Positions 27,188 to 35,809 of a DNA stretch of 64,000 nucleotides are shown here, piece after piece. The stretch covers positions 2,120,001 through 2,184,000 of the forward strand of contig NZ_CP039691.1 of NCBI RefSeq assembly GCF_005145045.1. Direction: 5' to 3'. This stretch comes from Agrobacterium larrymoorei (GTDB lineage Bacteria > Pseudomonadota > Alphaproteobacteria > Rhizobiales > Rhizobiaceae). Each line of letters opens with the position of its first letter. Position 1 is the stretch's first letter. The notes below the pieces were generated by a model that did no database searches, was not told the DNA's origin, and saw only the letters and a program-made list of their open reading frames with translations. The position numbers were made by a program, and so were the translations under genes.

Positions 27188-28405
27188 TCAGGCAAGGAGC
27201 AGTTTCAGATCGGCGGAGTGATCCGCAAGGATTGCCCGGTTCGGCTGGGCACCGGTATCAAGCAGCTTCTTTCCGGTCACATAGGCCTTGGCGTCGTTGA
27301 TGGCATCGACTGCGATGAACTGGCCGTTACGGAAATACCAGACCGAATGGCTGCCTTCCCGCTGGCCGCGGCGCTGCACCGTTTCGTCGTAGCCCGCATT
27401 GAAACCGGCAATTTGCAGCTTCACATCATATTGATCCGACCAGAACCACGGCTTTGGAACGTAAGGCCTGTGTTCGCCAGCCAGAACATGGGCTGCGGCT
27501 TCTGCCTGATCGACTGCGTTCTGGACCGATTCCAGCCGCACCGATTCGCCATTCATCGGCAGCAGAGTGCAATCGCCCATGGCGTGAATATCGGGGTCCG
27601 AGGTGCGGGTGAAGGCATCGACAAGAATGCCGTTGCCCACATCGAGGCCCGATTCGCGGGCAAGCCGGTCGTTCGGTGTCACACCAATGCCGGCGACGAC
27701 GAAGTCTACTTTAATGGTCGAACCATCGGAAAGCTCAGCGGTGGTTACGCGGCCATCGGTGCCGTTCAGGCGAACGAGGCCGGTCTTTTCGCGAAAGGAA
27801 ACGCCGCGTGCCTGATGAATATGGCGCATGATCGCCGCTGTTTCAGCCGAGGCAACGCGCTGAAGAATGCGGTCTGCCATCTCAATGAGGGTGACTTCAA
27901 GCCCGAGCTGACGTGCCACAGCGGCTGCCTCCAGCCCGATGTAACCGCCGCCGATGACGAGAAGCCTGCGCCCGGGCTGCATTTCTTCCATCAACCGGTC
28001 GGCATCGCGTTTATCACGAACGGTCAGCACGCCCTCAAGATCGCCTCCAACGCCTGCTGGCAGCGCGCGGGGCGTGGCGCCCGTCGTCAAAGCCAGCTTG
28101 TCATAGTCCAGAACCGAACCGTCCTGCATGCGTACTGTCTTTGCCTTGCGATCGATTTCCTCGACCCAGGTGGACAGGCGAATCTCGACATTGTTTTCGG
28201 TGAACCATTCCGCAGGGCGAAATTCAAGCCGGTCGAATGTCATCTCGCCCATCAGGTATTTCTTGGAAAGTGGCGGTCGCTGGTAAGGCAGCACATCTTC
28301 CGAACCGATGATGGTGATGGGCCGCTCATCTTTAAGCGCACGCATTTTGGCTGCGAGAGCAAAGGCCGCCTGCCCTGCACCGACGATAACCAACCTGCCT
28401 GCCAT
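27188..28405 (-). CDS. FAD-dependent ferredoxin/rubredoxin reductase-like oxidoreductase
   Basis: A 405-residue flavoprotein with an N-terminal FAD-binding Rossmann motif (LVIVGAGQAAFALAAKMRA), the NAD-binding motif LLVIGGGYIGLEAAAVA near residue 150, and FAD-contacting DIHAMGDC near 280. A C-terminal reductase domain (WFWSDQYDVKLQIAG) is typical of ferredoxin reductases of Rieske oxygenase systems (ThcD/HcaD-like). It takes electrons from NAD(P)H to a small redox protein. ATG 28405 is chosen because the Rossmann motif starts there; the open frame upstream adds 38 non-conserved residues. The aldolase follows 12 bp downstream. No oxygenase gene is nearby. Confidence 0.9.
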   Translation of the reverse strand: MAGRLVIVGAGQAAFALAAKMRALKDERPITIIGSEDVLPYQRPPLSKKYLMGEMTFDRLEFRPAEWFTENNVEIRLSTWVEEIDRKAKTVRMQDGSVLDYDKLALTTGATPRALPAGVGGDLEGVLTVRDKRDADRLMEEMQPGRRLLVIGGGYIGLEAAAVARQLGLEVTLIEMADRILQRVASAETAAIMRHIHQARGVSFREKTGLVRLNGTDGRVTTAELSDGSTIKVDFVVAGIGVTPNDRLARESGLDVGNGILVDAFTRTSDPDIHAMGDCTLLPMNGESVRLESVQNAVDQAEAAAHVLAGEHRPYVPKPWFWSDQYDVKLQIAGFNAGYDETVQRRGQREGSHSVWYFRNGQFIAVDAINDAKAYVTGKKLLDTGAQPNRAILADHSADLKLLLA

Positions 28406-28684
28406 GATCTGCCGCTCCACCCGAAATCGCTGTTTGCACAGGCAGGCGTAACGCCAAGTACGCACCACGTCAACCGTGTCAGGCTGCCTTGGATGCGCGC
28501 GGGCGCAAGTCCGGCGCAACCTTATGGATGCAAAAGGGTTTCAAGATGCGAAGATTGAAGTCGCAGGCTTTAGCATTGTGGCAAAACAGGGCAGAAGACG
28601 TTGAATTTTAACGTTTCCGTTCAGTATCCGGCAATGAAGCAGGCGTAATATTGAATAACGACAAGAGACAATCGGGAGGTTGTC

Positions 28685-29038
28685 ATGGCGCTAAACGTCA
28701 ACATAGATGCGAAGGATGCCGTTCCACAGGACGAGATGTATGAAAAATACACCATCGACCGCCCGGGAAAGATCACCTTCATAGGCCACCACCTCAGCGC
28801 CAAGAACACGATGCGCTGCCTCATCCGCACGATCTCGCTCTATGGTGCGGATTTGGAGGTCAGCCCGCATCTGGAAATGCCGACAAATTTCTATCTGGAA
28901 ATCCTCGGCATTCGCGATGAAATCGGCTGCACGCTGATCCGCAGGGAAGAAGAGAGTGCGTCGGTTGGGTTCAACATGCTGATCGACCCGGAGTTTCTGC
29001 ACCATATCCGCCGGTTGAGCTTCGAAACATCTGCCTGA
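28685..29038 (+). CDS. PilZ-like domain protein
   Basis: A 117-residue protein with GGGAGGT as ribosome site. The central block KNTMRCLIRTISLYGADLEV corresponds to the PilZ pattern of a beta strand with C-x-I-x-D/T-x-S-x-x-G-A, but the upstream arginine motif (RxxxR) is poorly kept (only KYTIDRPGK). Binding of c-di-GMP is therefore uncertain. Many rhizobial genes of this type are annotated PilZ domain proteins. It stands alone between the flavoprotein (divergent) and an aminotransferase. Confidence 0.6.
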   Translation: MALNVNIDAKDAVPQDEMYEKYTIDRPGKITFIGHHLSAKNTMRCLIRTISLYGADLEVSPHLEMPTNFYLEILGIRDEIGCTLIRREEESASVGFNMLIDPEFLHHIRRLSFETSA

Positions 29039-29171
29039 TCTTTAAAGCGTCTGTACTGACGAGCGAAAAACAAGTCCAAAACACTGGCATTTACATTGGC
29101 CTGCCTTGCGCGGGCCAATTTTGTTTCTATTGTTAGGCAGTCTGCCTCACAAGATTACGGAACTATCTGAA

Positions 29172-30284
29172 ATGTCCGCATTTTCGCGCTTTACGTCGCT
29201 CGGCTCATCGCTTCCTTCCACCGTTCCATTCGTTGGCCCGGAGGCTATCGAGCGCAACCGCAAGCTTCCGGTAAAGGCGCGTATCGGCGCCAATGAAAGC
29301 GGTTTTGGCCCTGCGCCTTCGGTGCTGGAAGCGATGCGGCAGGCGGCGTCCGAAACCTGGATGTATGCAGATCCGGAAAATTACGAGTTGCGCGAGGCGC
29401 TGGCGATCTATCATGGCATCTCGCGTGGTAATATTGCCGTTGGTAACGGAGTGGACGGCCTTCTGGGAGAAATCGTGCGGCTGGTGGTGGAACCCGGCAC
29501 GCCGGTTGTCACCTCTTTCGGCGGTTACCCTACCTTTAATTACCATGTGAATGGCTTTGGCGGACGGCTGGTTACCACGCCCTATCTCGATGACCATGAA
29601 AATCTCGATGGTCTTCTCGATCTCGTCGTGAAGGAAAATGCACCGCTGGTTTATTTCGCCAACCCGGATAACCCGATGGGAAGCTGGTGGGATGCGAATG
29701 AGGTTCTGACCTTCGCCAAGGCCCTGCCGGAAACCTGCCTGCTGATCCTCGATGAAGCCTATTGTGAAACTGCGCCGGAAAGCGCCATTCCCAGCGTCCG
29801 TGCCATGATCGGCATGCCAAACGTGTTGCGCATGCGCACATTCTCCAAGGCTTACGGTCTTGCAGGCGCACGCGTGGGCTATGCCATCGGCACGCTTGGC
29901 AATGCGCAGGCGTTCGACAAAATCCGCAACCACTTCGGCATGTCGCGCGTATCGGTCGCCGCCGCTTTGGCGGCGTTGAAGGATCAGGCCTATTTGCGGG
30001 ATGTGGTGAAACGCATTGCCAATGCGCGCGAACGCATCTCCACCATTGCCCGCCAGAATGGCCTTTCGCCCCTTCCCTCCGCCACCAACTTCGTCACAAT
30101 CGATTGTCACAAGGATGGCGCTTACGCCAAATCCATCGTGGACGGCCTGATGGACCACGGCGTCTTCATCCGCATGCCCGGCGTTGAACCCCTGAACCGC
30201 TGCATTCGCGTAAGTGCAGGCCCGGATGAGAAGTTGGATCTGTTTGCTGAAGCTTTGCCGAAGGTCTTGAAGGCGTTGGTGTGA
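29172..30284 (+). CDS. PLP-dependent aminotransferase (HisC-like)
   Basis: A 370-residue fold-type I aminotransferase. IGANESGFGPAPSVLEAM, the ADPENYELREALA block and VGNGVDGLLGEIV match HisC-type enzymes. The PLP lysine is in RTFSKAYGLAGARVGYAIG; the conserved aspartate is in LILDEAYCE. Substrates may be histidinol phosphate, aromatic amino acids or related phenylpyruvate compounds. It stands alone and is not in a histidine operon, so this may be a second, side-path copy. ATG 29172 is taken; the frame is open 66 bp upstream. Confidence 0.9.
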   Translation: MSAFSRFTSLGSSLPSTVPFVGPEAIERNRKLPVKARIGANESGFGPAPSVLEAMRQAASETWMYADPENYELREALAIYHGISRGNIAVGNGVDGLLGEIVRLVVEPGTPVVTSFGGYPTFNYHVNGFGGRLVTTPYLDDHENLDGLLDLVVKENAPLVYFANPDNPMGSWWDANEVLTFAKALPETCLLILDEAYCETAPESAIPSVRAMIGMPNVLRMRTFSKAYGLAGARVGYAIGTLGNAQAFDKIRNHFGMSRVSVAAALAALKDQAYLRDVVKRIANARERISTIARQNGLSPLPSATNFVTIDCHKDGAYAKSIVDGLMDHGVFIRMPGVEPLNRCIRVSAGPDEKLDLFAEALPKVLKALV

Positions 30285-30368
30285 TTGAACCCCATGCGCT
30301 TACGGGCGCAACGAGAAGCAGTGTTATTTTTAAAAGTTTTTTACTTATGATTTTCTGGAGCCGTATGT

Positions 30369-30899
30369 TTGAAGATCAAACATTGTAATGTCGAATATGA
30401 CATTTCGCACCTGAACAGTCGTGTGCTCCAGATGGGGAATTGGATTGGAGCGCGGCAACAACTGATTCAAGTGGAAGTCGAAGCCAAATACTCGTGCCAC
30501 TGCTATACAGAATCGGCGCTCGCCGAGCCAGAGCGCGAGGTGTGGAGCTTACGCGAACGAAACGAATGGCGAGTGTTTGATTTGACGCGTCATTCTTTGT
30601 CCATTCATGTTCCCAGGATCATTGAAACTCTCATTCAAAAGCCGAACAAGCAAATACAAAAAGTCTCTGGCCGGCATAATTTCAAAGTGTTTCAGCTCGG
30701 CCTGAATGGGGTTAAGCCGGGCGAAAAATATTACGTGTTCTTCAAAATTGAGAAGACATCCAGAATCGGAATTCCGGGCTTTCATCAAGTGCGATTGAGC
30801 GTGGAAAGTGCATATCCAAAAGATAATATCGTCGCGGGCAAATGGCGCCCGCCCTTTGGAACTGCGATAGAGGAAATTCTTGGTCTCAGAGGAGAATAA
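30369..30899 (+). CDS. Hypothetical protein, TTG start
   Basis: A 176-residue protein with no domain that I recognise. The start is probably TTG 30369 with TGGAG ten bases upstream; an ATG a few bases earlier leads to a stop after seven codons. The sequence is basic, rich in beta-type residues, with no signal peptide or membrane segment (KIKHCNVEYDISHLNSRV at the start, FRLHQVRLS-like strands later). Base composition looks richer in A and T than the neighbours, which suggests a late arrival. A strong terminator directly follows the stop. Confidence 0.6.
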   Translation: MKIKHCNVEYDISHLNSRVLQMGNWIGARQQLIQVEVEAKYSCHCYTESALAEPEREVWSLRERNEWRVFDLTRHSLSIHVPRIIETLIQKPNKQIQKVSGRHNFKVFQLGLNGVKPGEKYYVFFKIEKTSRIGIPGFHQVRLSVESAYPKDNIVAGKWRPPFGTAIEEILGLRGE

Positions 30900-30929
30900 A
30901 ACTGGAGTAGCGTCGCCACTCCAGTTTTT
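30897..30929 (+). terminator. Terminator of the hypothetical gene (possibly bidirectional)
   Basis: AAAACTGGAGT-AGCGTCGCC-ACTCCAGTTTT: an 11 bp stem with A and T runs at its base. It overlaps the stop codon of the gene at 30369-30899. Confidence 0.85.
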
Positions 30930-31337
30930 ATAACCCGGCGCAACCAAGGCGTAAGCCTCACAGCCCTAAGCAAGTGCCTGACCAAAAGGCCAAGGGTATC
31001 GCTACCATTTCCGGGCAGAACCCGGCGAAGCCGATCTGTAGCGACGTTGTAAATATGAAGTCGGCAGCCTGAAATGTCAATGTTTCGCGTAAGCGCGTTC
31101 TCTTACTTACAGGGCAAAATTCTCAGGTTGCGAACGAGACTTTGCAACAAAACAAAAAACCGCGCCAGCCTTGTTCCTGCCGGTCACGGTTTTGATGTGT
31201 CAGCGCAAGCCTTCGCCTGGCCGCTTGTCCCTTGCGGGTTATGCGTTTGTTGTTCCGGCCGGGACTGGAGGAAACCAGCCGGGAATGGTTGGCGATCTTC
31301 AGGGATCGCTCCGTCTTTTTGAAATCTGGTGTCTGAA
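30930..31337. other. Intergenic region with 3' tail of the Sel1-type transcript
   Basis: About 410 bp without a supported gene. The right part is the 3' side of the Sel1-type gene (-), ending at the minus-strand hairpin of 31152-31194. The left part (30930-31075) has an open frame of 54 codons with protein-like content (reading on the + strand to a TGA at 31071-31073) but no start codon. It could be the remnant of a lost gene. Confidence 0.45.
31152..31194 (-). terminator. Minus-strand rho-independent terminator
   Basis: On the minus strand: AACCGTGACCGGC-AGGAACAAG-GCTGGCGCGGTT followed by TTTTG. It lies about 145 bp past the stop of the Sel1-type gene, which leaves an unusually long 3' untranslated region. 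Confidence 0.75.
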
Positions 31338-31604
31338 TTAGTGCGAAGTCATCCAGTCGCGGGCGGCGCGTAGCGCCGTTGCGAGGTCTGCCTTCGTCAT
31401 GTTGCGGGCAAGATCGGCGCGCAGCGAAGCTGCTCTTTCCGAACCCTTGATGGCTGCGATGTTCAGCCATTTGTGAGCGGAAACGAGGTCCACCGGGCAG
31501 CCTCGGCCTGTCGCGTAGATCAGGCCGAGATTGCAGAAGACATCCGCGCGGCTTTGCCCACCGGCAACGGCCATTTCGATATCGCGCATTTCAAATCGTG
31601 CCAT
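31338..31604 (-). CDS. Sel1-type repeat protein (88 aa)
   Basis: An 88-residue protein carrying one Sel1-like repeat: NLGLIYATGRGCPVDLVSAH then KWLNIAAIKGS, the usual LG.Y..G.G...D...A..W...AA..G pattern. Such repeats are helical and bind partner proteins. One repeat alone is short, but stand-alone versions of this length are common in Agrobacterium-like genomes. No signal peptide is seen, so it is probably cytoplasmic. The gene is single, with a long 3' tail ending at a strong terminator. Confidence 0.8.
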   Translation of the reverse strand: MARFEMRDIEMAVAGGQSRADVFCNLGLIYATGRGCPVDLVSAHKWLNIAAIKGSERAASLRADLARNMTKADLATALRAARDWMTSH

Positions 31605-32110
31605 TTTTTTAGTCCCTGTTTGCCCGTGGTCTTCCTGTTTCTTCGCTTCTCTGCGGAAGCTTCTGGTCTTGGGGCGCTACCGTCTTCTGCGGCTTTTTCG
31701 GCCCCCGCCGTGGTCAGGTTGTCCCTGCTCTTTCAATGACCTCACTATGCCAAATGGCTTTCAACGGGCGCTTAAAATGCATGATTAACGGGGGCCAAAC
31801 AAAGTCCAAACGATTGGTAAAGTTGGGTTTTTGTTAAATATGGGATGGCCCGGAAATTAAGGACTTTGCGCGCAATTTTACGAAAAGTTTACGGATGGAT
31901 TTCAACCCTTTGTTCACCACGCCAGAAGCTTGGATTTTTCTTCAGCTCCAATTTCTGACCGCGAGACGAAAGAAAAATCGCTCAGACAGCCGCTTTGGCA
32001 TGTTTCCTTTTACGTGAACGTCAACTATGAATCTCTCAATCGCACGGGGAGGTGCGATCTCGGGTGCTTGCAGTTTGCCCACCCGATTCACATTTGAATT
32101 GGAGGTTCTT
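31605..32110. other. Divergent intergenic region, Sel1-type / DUF2147
   Basis: About 500 bp between two divergent genes. It contains AT-rich stretches (near 31800-31860) that could hold promoters. I see no clear operator, hairpin set or supported coding region. Confidence 0.45.
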
Positions 32111-32449
32111 ATGAAGAAATTGACGATTCTTGCAGGTCTGGCATTCCTGATGGGCACCAGCGCCTTTGCCGCTGAAGCCATCGAAGGCAACTGGAAAACC
32201 GCCAGCGGCGAAACCGCAGCCATCGCCAAATGCGGCGGCGCTTTCTGCGTGACGCTGAAAACCGGCAAGCATGCGGGCAAACAGATCGGCAAGCTTGCCG
32301 GCACCGGCAACAGCTATTCCGGCGAAATCACCGATCCGGAGGCCGACAAGACCTATAGCGGTTCCGGCACCGTTTCCGGCAATTCGCTGAGCATGAAGGG
32401 CTGCGTATTGAAGGTGCTGTGCAAGTCGCAGACATGGACGCGCCTCTAA
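32111..32449 (+). CDS. Secreted DUF2147 protein
   Basis: A 112-residue exported protein. The signal peptide is residues 1-20 (KKLTILAGLAFLMGTSAFA). The mature part EAIEGNWKTASGETAAIAKC, then GKQIGKLAG, YSGEITDPEADKTYSGSGTV and LSMKGCVLKVLCKSQTW, matches DUF2147, a small beta-rich periplasmic family. Three or more cysteines (CGGAFC, GCVLKVLC) may form disulfides. ATG 32111 is chosen for the TTGGAGG ribosome site. Function is unknown. It is monocistronic. Confidence 0.88.
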   Translation: MKKLTILAGLAFLMGTSAFAAEAIEGNWKTASGETAAIAKCGGAFCVTLKTGKHAGKQIGKLAGTGNSYSGEITDPEADKTYSGSGTVSGNSLSMKGCVLKVLCKSQTWTRL

Positions 32450-32502
32450 CAACGTCTCGCGCGGCCTCGTGTCAGACGACATGAGGCCGCCGCTTTGGCA
32501 GA

Positions 32503-32877
32503 TCAGGCGTGAAGCTGCTTCTCGCCGATCTTGAAGCGAGCGCTGGTGATCTTTCCATCGTCCACCTCGTAAATGCAGATCACCTCAAGCTCGCCTGGGC
32601 CTTCCGGGAAGGTGCGGATCACGCGCTCATGGTCGTTGACGAGATTGCCCATTGCCACACGGGACAACAAAATCCCGTTGAGATTGGGCTCATTGAAGCG
32701 CTCGACATGCCGCTGCCTGATTTCATCGGCACCGGTGGCCAGCAGTGTGGAGGGAAATGCGAAATATTCGCAGTCCGGCGCCCACCATTGCATGAAATCA
32801 TCGATGTCTCGCCGATTATAGGCCTCAAGCTGCTTTTGCACGACATCGCTAGGCGTCAGCCCCGTCTGAGAATCCAC
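32503..32877 (-). CDS. SnoaL/NTF2-like domain protein
   Basis: A 124-residue protein of the SnoaL-like NTF2 fold. It starts at GTG 32877 with CTGGAG seven bases upstream. The pattern VVQKQLEAYNRRDIDDFMQW, WAPDCEYFAFPSTLLATG and IRQRHVERF is typical. The upstream ACT-domain gene ends one base before this start, so the two are translationally coupled. Such proteins may be isomerases, but many are of unknown role. An ATG-type start further upstream would lie within the other gene and is rejected. Confidence 0.78.
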   Translation of the reverse strand: MDSQTGLTPSDVVQKQLEAYNRRDIDDFMQWWAPDCEYFAFPSTLLATGADEIRQRHVERFNEPNLNGILLSRVAMGNLVNDHERVIRTFPEGPGELEVICIYEVDDGKITSARFKIGEKQLHA

Positions 32878-32878
32878 T

Positions 32879-33268
32879 TTATGCTCCAGTAATAATGTGA
32901 CCCGCCTCGGAAAGCAGCGCCCGCGCCTTTTCGAGATCGTCGGTTTTGACGAGAAGATGATCCCCATCGAACGTCGAAACCACGAAAATTCCGATGCCAT
33001 TTTCCGAAAGCGGCCTGATGACCGAAAGGACGATGCCAGTCTCTCCAAACGCGAAGGGGCCAAGCAGCTTGAGGCAGGACCAGCCTCCGTCCTTGCGAAC
33101 ATCGTCCGGCACTCGCGCCTCAAGGCACACGATCGATAATTCATCATCCGTGCGGCTTATGCTGACGAAGCCGGGTCCGTCGGCCCACCGCGGTATTTCC
33201 TCCGTGGGCTCCAGCCGCGCGATGGCGTAAATTTGAGGGAGAATTTTTAGGTTGATGGACTTTGCCAA
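32879..33268 (-). CDS. ACT domain protein
   Basis: A 129-residue protein with paired ACT-like segments. ISRTDDELSIVCLEARVPDD and the later TGIVLSVIRPLSENGIGIFV followed by VSTFDGDHLLVKTDDLEKA match the ACT_7 type of small regulatory domain that binds amino acids. The start is TTG 33268, with TGAGG eight bases before; no ATG fits. It is followed by the SnoaL-like gene with a 1 bp gap. Ligand and partner are unknown. Confidence 0.8.
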   Translation of the reverse strand: MAKSINLKILPQIYAIARLEPTEEIPRWADGPGFVSISRTDDELSIVCLEARVPDDVRKDGGWSCLKLLGPFAFGETGIVLSVIRPLSENGIGIFVVSTFDGDHLLVKTDDLEKARALLSEAGHIITGA

Positions 33269-33422
33269 AGCGGTGCCTCACCTGAATTCAATAGAGTCGC
33301 CCTCTGCCTAACAAAATCAGCGTGATAAAGAAACGATGGTTCCAACATCGGATGAGGTGAATTTCGCATATTGCCCATGGCTACCCTTAAACACAATTTA
33401 TAAGTGTTTTTGCCATATATTT

Positions 33423-33440
33423 CCGTCATATCGCTGTAAT
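33423..33440 (+). promoter_or_regulatory. Candidate Pho box upstream of phoX
   Basis: CCGTCAT-ATCG-CTGTAAT: two 7 bp half-sites with a 4 bp gap, close to the CTGTCAT-N4-CTGTCA(C/T) PhoB site. It lies about 60 bp ahead of the phoX start. Confidence 0.5.
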
Positions 33441-33499
33441 AAACCCTCTTTAGTTGCCCTCCCTGGAATTGTTCAAAACTAGAACCAATGGAGAGCGCC

Positions 33500-35410
33500 A
33501 TGACGGATATCGACACAAGCAAGCTGAGCTGGGATGAGTGGGACGAGGTGCAGAACCCGCCGCCCGCCGTGACAGATTTCGACCGCGTGGTCGAATCGGC
33601 CATTTCGCGCCGTGGCTTTCTTGGCGGCGTTCTGGCATTCGGTTCCGCTGCCGCCGCTCTCGGCACCTTCGGCAACCTTGCCTCTTCCACCTCTGCGCAG
33701 GCGCAGGAAGCCGCATCGCGCTTTCCGTTCAAGCCGATTGCGGCCACCACGGACAGCACCATCCACGTACCGGAAGGTTACAGCTGGAAGGCATTTGCCA
33801 AGTGGGGCCAGCCGCTGTTCCCCAATGTGCCGGACATCGACCCGATCAAGGGCGTCAGCCTTGAAAACTCCGATAAGGTCTTCGGTGAAAACACCGACGG
33901 CATGGAGCTTTTCGTTGTCGGTAGCCACCAGCTGATTGCGGTCAACCATGAATATGTGAACAACGACACCAACCTGCCGCACCGCGAAAAGGGCATGCCC
34001 GCCAATCTGGATGAAGTGAAAATCCTCCAGCACATGCAGGGCGTCACCGTCATGGAAGTGGCTGAAGGCAAGGACGGCTGGGAAATCGTCGTCGGAAGCC
34101 CGTTCAACCGCCGCATTCACCACAACACTCCAATGAAGCTTTCCGGTCCTGCCGCCGGTTCCGATCTCGTCAAGACCGTCGCGGATGCGAATGGCATCGA
34201 CTGTCTTGGCACCTTCAATAATTGCGGCGCGGGCCGCACGCCGTGGGGCACTTACCTCACCTGCGAAGAAAACTTCAACGGCTACTTTGGCTCCACCGTT
34301 GCCGATTTCAAAATGCCTGACGATTACAAGCGTTACGGCATCGCTGCCGAAACCCGCTATGGCTACGAGAAGTTCGATGAGCGCTTCGACGTTTCGAAGA
34401 ACCCGAACGAGCCGCGTCGCGCCGGTTACGTCGTGGAAATCGATCCGTCAAACGCATCCTCCGCGCCGATCAAGCGCACCGCGTTGGGCCGCATCAAGCA
34501 TGAAAACGCCGCCGTTGTGGTAGCGCGCGACGGTCGCGTCGTCGTTTACATGGGCGATGATGAGCGTGGCGAATTCCTCTACAAGTACATCTCCAACGGC
34601 ATCTATGTTCCGGGTGGCGACACGTCCAAGCTTCTGGACGAAGGCACGCTCTACGTTGCCAAATTCACCGATGACGGCAATGGTGAGTGGGTAGCCCTGA
34701 CGCCTCAATCCACCGGCATGAAGATGGACGAAATCTGCGTCTTCACCCGCCAGGCCGCTTCCAAGGTCGGTGCCACCACCATGGACCGTCCTGAATGGGT
34801 CGCGATCAACCCCGTCGCCATCGAGGCCTATTGCGCGCTGACCAACAACAGCCGCCGTGGCGAAGTGAAGGACGGCAAGATGCGCGCCAATGCAGGTGGC
34901 GATGCCATGCCGCTCAACGCCGCCAACCCGCGCGAGAAGAACGAATATGGCCAGATCGTTCGCTGGTATCCAGAAAACGACGACCACGCCGACGCCAAGT
35001 TCAAGTGGGACCTGTTCTGCATGGCTGGCAACCCGGATGTGCACAAGGACGCCTATGCCGGCTCCTCCAACATCCACTCCGGCAACATGTTCAACTCGCC
35101 CGATGGCATGATGTTCGATAGCACCGGCCTGCTCTGGATCCAGACGGATGGTGAAGATTCGAACGAAGGCGATTTCGCCGGTCAGGGCAACAACCAGATG
35201 CTGGCAGGCGACCCCGTCACCGGCCGCATCGAACGCTTCCTGACCGCACCGAAGGGTGCCGAAGTCACCGGCCAGACATGGTCCGCCGACAAACGCACCC
35301 ACTTCGTCGGCATCCAGCACCCCAGCGCGCCCTTCCCGGATGGCGAAGGCAAACTGCCCCGCTCCGTCATCGTCGCCGTCAAGCGCGATGACAATGCCAT
35401 GATCGGCTGA
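33500..35410 (+). CDS. phoX: PhoX-type alkaline phosphatase (DUF839), Tat-exported
   Basis: A 636-residue protein. The Tat motif SRRGFLGG (residues 36-43) is followed by a hydrophobic stretch (VLAFGSAAAALGTFG) and STSAQAQEA. The mature part has the PhoX-family features VNHEYVNNDT, GVTVMEVAEG, CGAGRTPWGTYLTCEENFNG and a C-terminal GDPVTGRIERFL. PhoX enzymes are calcium and iron dependent phosphatases for phosphomonoesters, used in phosphate starvation. ATG 33500 is taken since GGAGAG lies eight bases upstream; 33488 is an alternative. A candidate Pho box lies upstream. It has its own terminator. Confidence 0.92.
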   Translation: MTDIDTSKLSWDEWDEVQNPPPAVTDFDRVVESAISRRGFLGGVLAFGSAAAALGTFGNLASSTSAQAQEAASRFPFKPIAATTDSTIHVPEGYSWKAFAKWGQPLFPNVPDIDPIKGVSLENSDKVFGENTDGMELFVVGSHQLIAVNHEYVNNDTNLPHREKGMPANLDEVKILQHMQGVTVMEVAEGKDGWEIVVGSPFNRRIHHNTPMKLSGPAAGSDLVKTVADANGIDCLGTFNNCGAGRTPWGTYLTCEENFNGYFGSTVADFKMPDDYKRYGIAAETRYGYEKFDERFDVSKNPNEPRRAGYVVEIDPSNASSAPIKRTALGRIKHENAAVVVARDGRVVVYMGDDERGEFLYKYISNGIYVPGGDTSKLLDEGTLYVAKFTDDGNGEWVALTPQSTGMKMDEICVFTRQAASKVGATTMDRPEWVAINPVAIEAYCALTNNSRRGEVKDGKMRANAGGDAMPLNAANPREKNEYGQIVRWYPENDDHADAKFKWDLFCMAGNPDVHKDAYAGSSNIHSGNMFNSPDGMMFDSTGLLWIQTDGEDSNEGDFAGQGNNQMLAGDPVTGRIERFLTAPKGAEVTGQTWSADKRTHFVGIQHPSAPFPDGEGKLPRSVIVAVKRDDNAMIG

Positions 35411-35434
35411 GGTTTATCGACATTAAGACGAGCG

Positions 35435-35461
35435 AAGGCGTCGCGTGAGCGGCGCCTTTTT
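35435..35461 (+). terminator. Rho-independent terminator of phoX
   Basis: AAGGCGTCGC-GTGA-GCGGCGCCTT followed by TTTT, about 25 bp after the stop. Confidence 0.85.
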
Positions 35462-35505
35462 GCTTTGGTATCTCGACCATGCGTTCGTCATCCTCGGGCG
35501 TGACC

Positions 35506-35809
35506 CACTGCTGTCCGGTTTAGATTTTCGGAGTAGCCTTAAGCTATTGATCCTGCTTTACTTTGTATGTTTTCTGCGATTTTGACGTCGTTACGAGAGA
35601 ACGATATTTGCCGGGGGGACGAAGAGCGTCGCAGAGCCCACCTCCGTCATCCTCGGGCTTGTCCCGAGGATCTGCAACCGGTTGATTTTATTGACGTTAG
35701 TAGATCCTCGACACAAGGCCGAGGATGACGGTTGCGGGTGGATTTACCGTCTCTCCTCAAGCCTTTGGCTTTGCATAAAGTCCTAAGGAATCTAAACCGG
35801 ACAGCAGTG
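35506..35809. mobile_element. MITE-like non-autonomous element, copy 2 (304 bp, inverted)
   Basis: Same terminal inverted repeats as copy 1 (CACTGCTGTCCGGTT... at the left end). Read on the opposite strand, the inside follows copy 1 with about 15 substitutions and a few single-base gaps. Direct 9 bp flanks GGCGTGACC (35497-35505) and GGCTTGACC (35810-35818) differ at one base and look like a target duplication. No transposase is inside. Both copies sit in the same GTCATCCTCGGGCTTGACC palindrome type. Confidence 0.85.

Noticed and set aside
30910..31073. Open stretch of 54 codons with protein-like content
   Set aside because: No start codon and a stop just before it. It may be a relic but cannot be supported as a gene.
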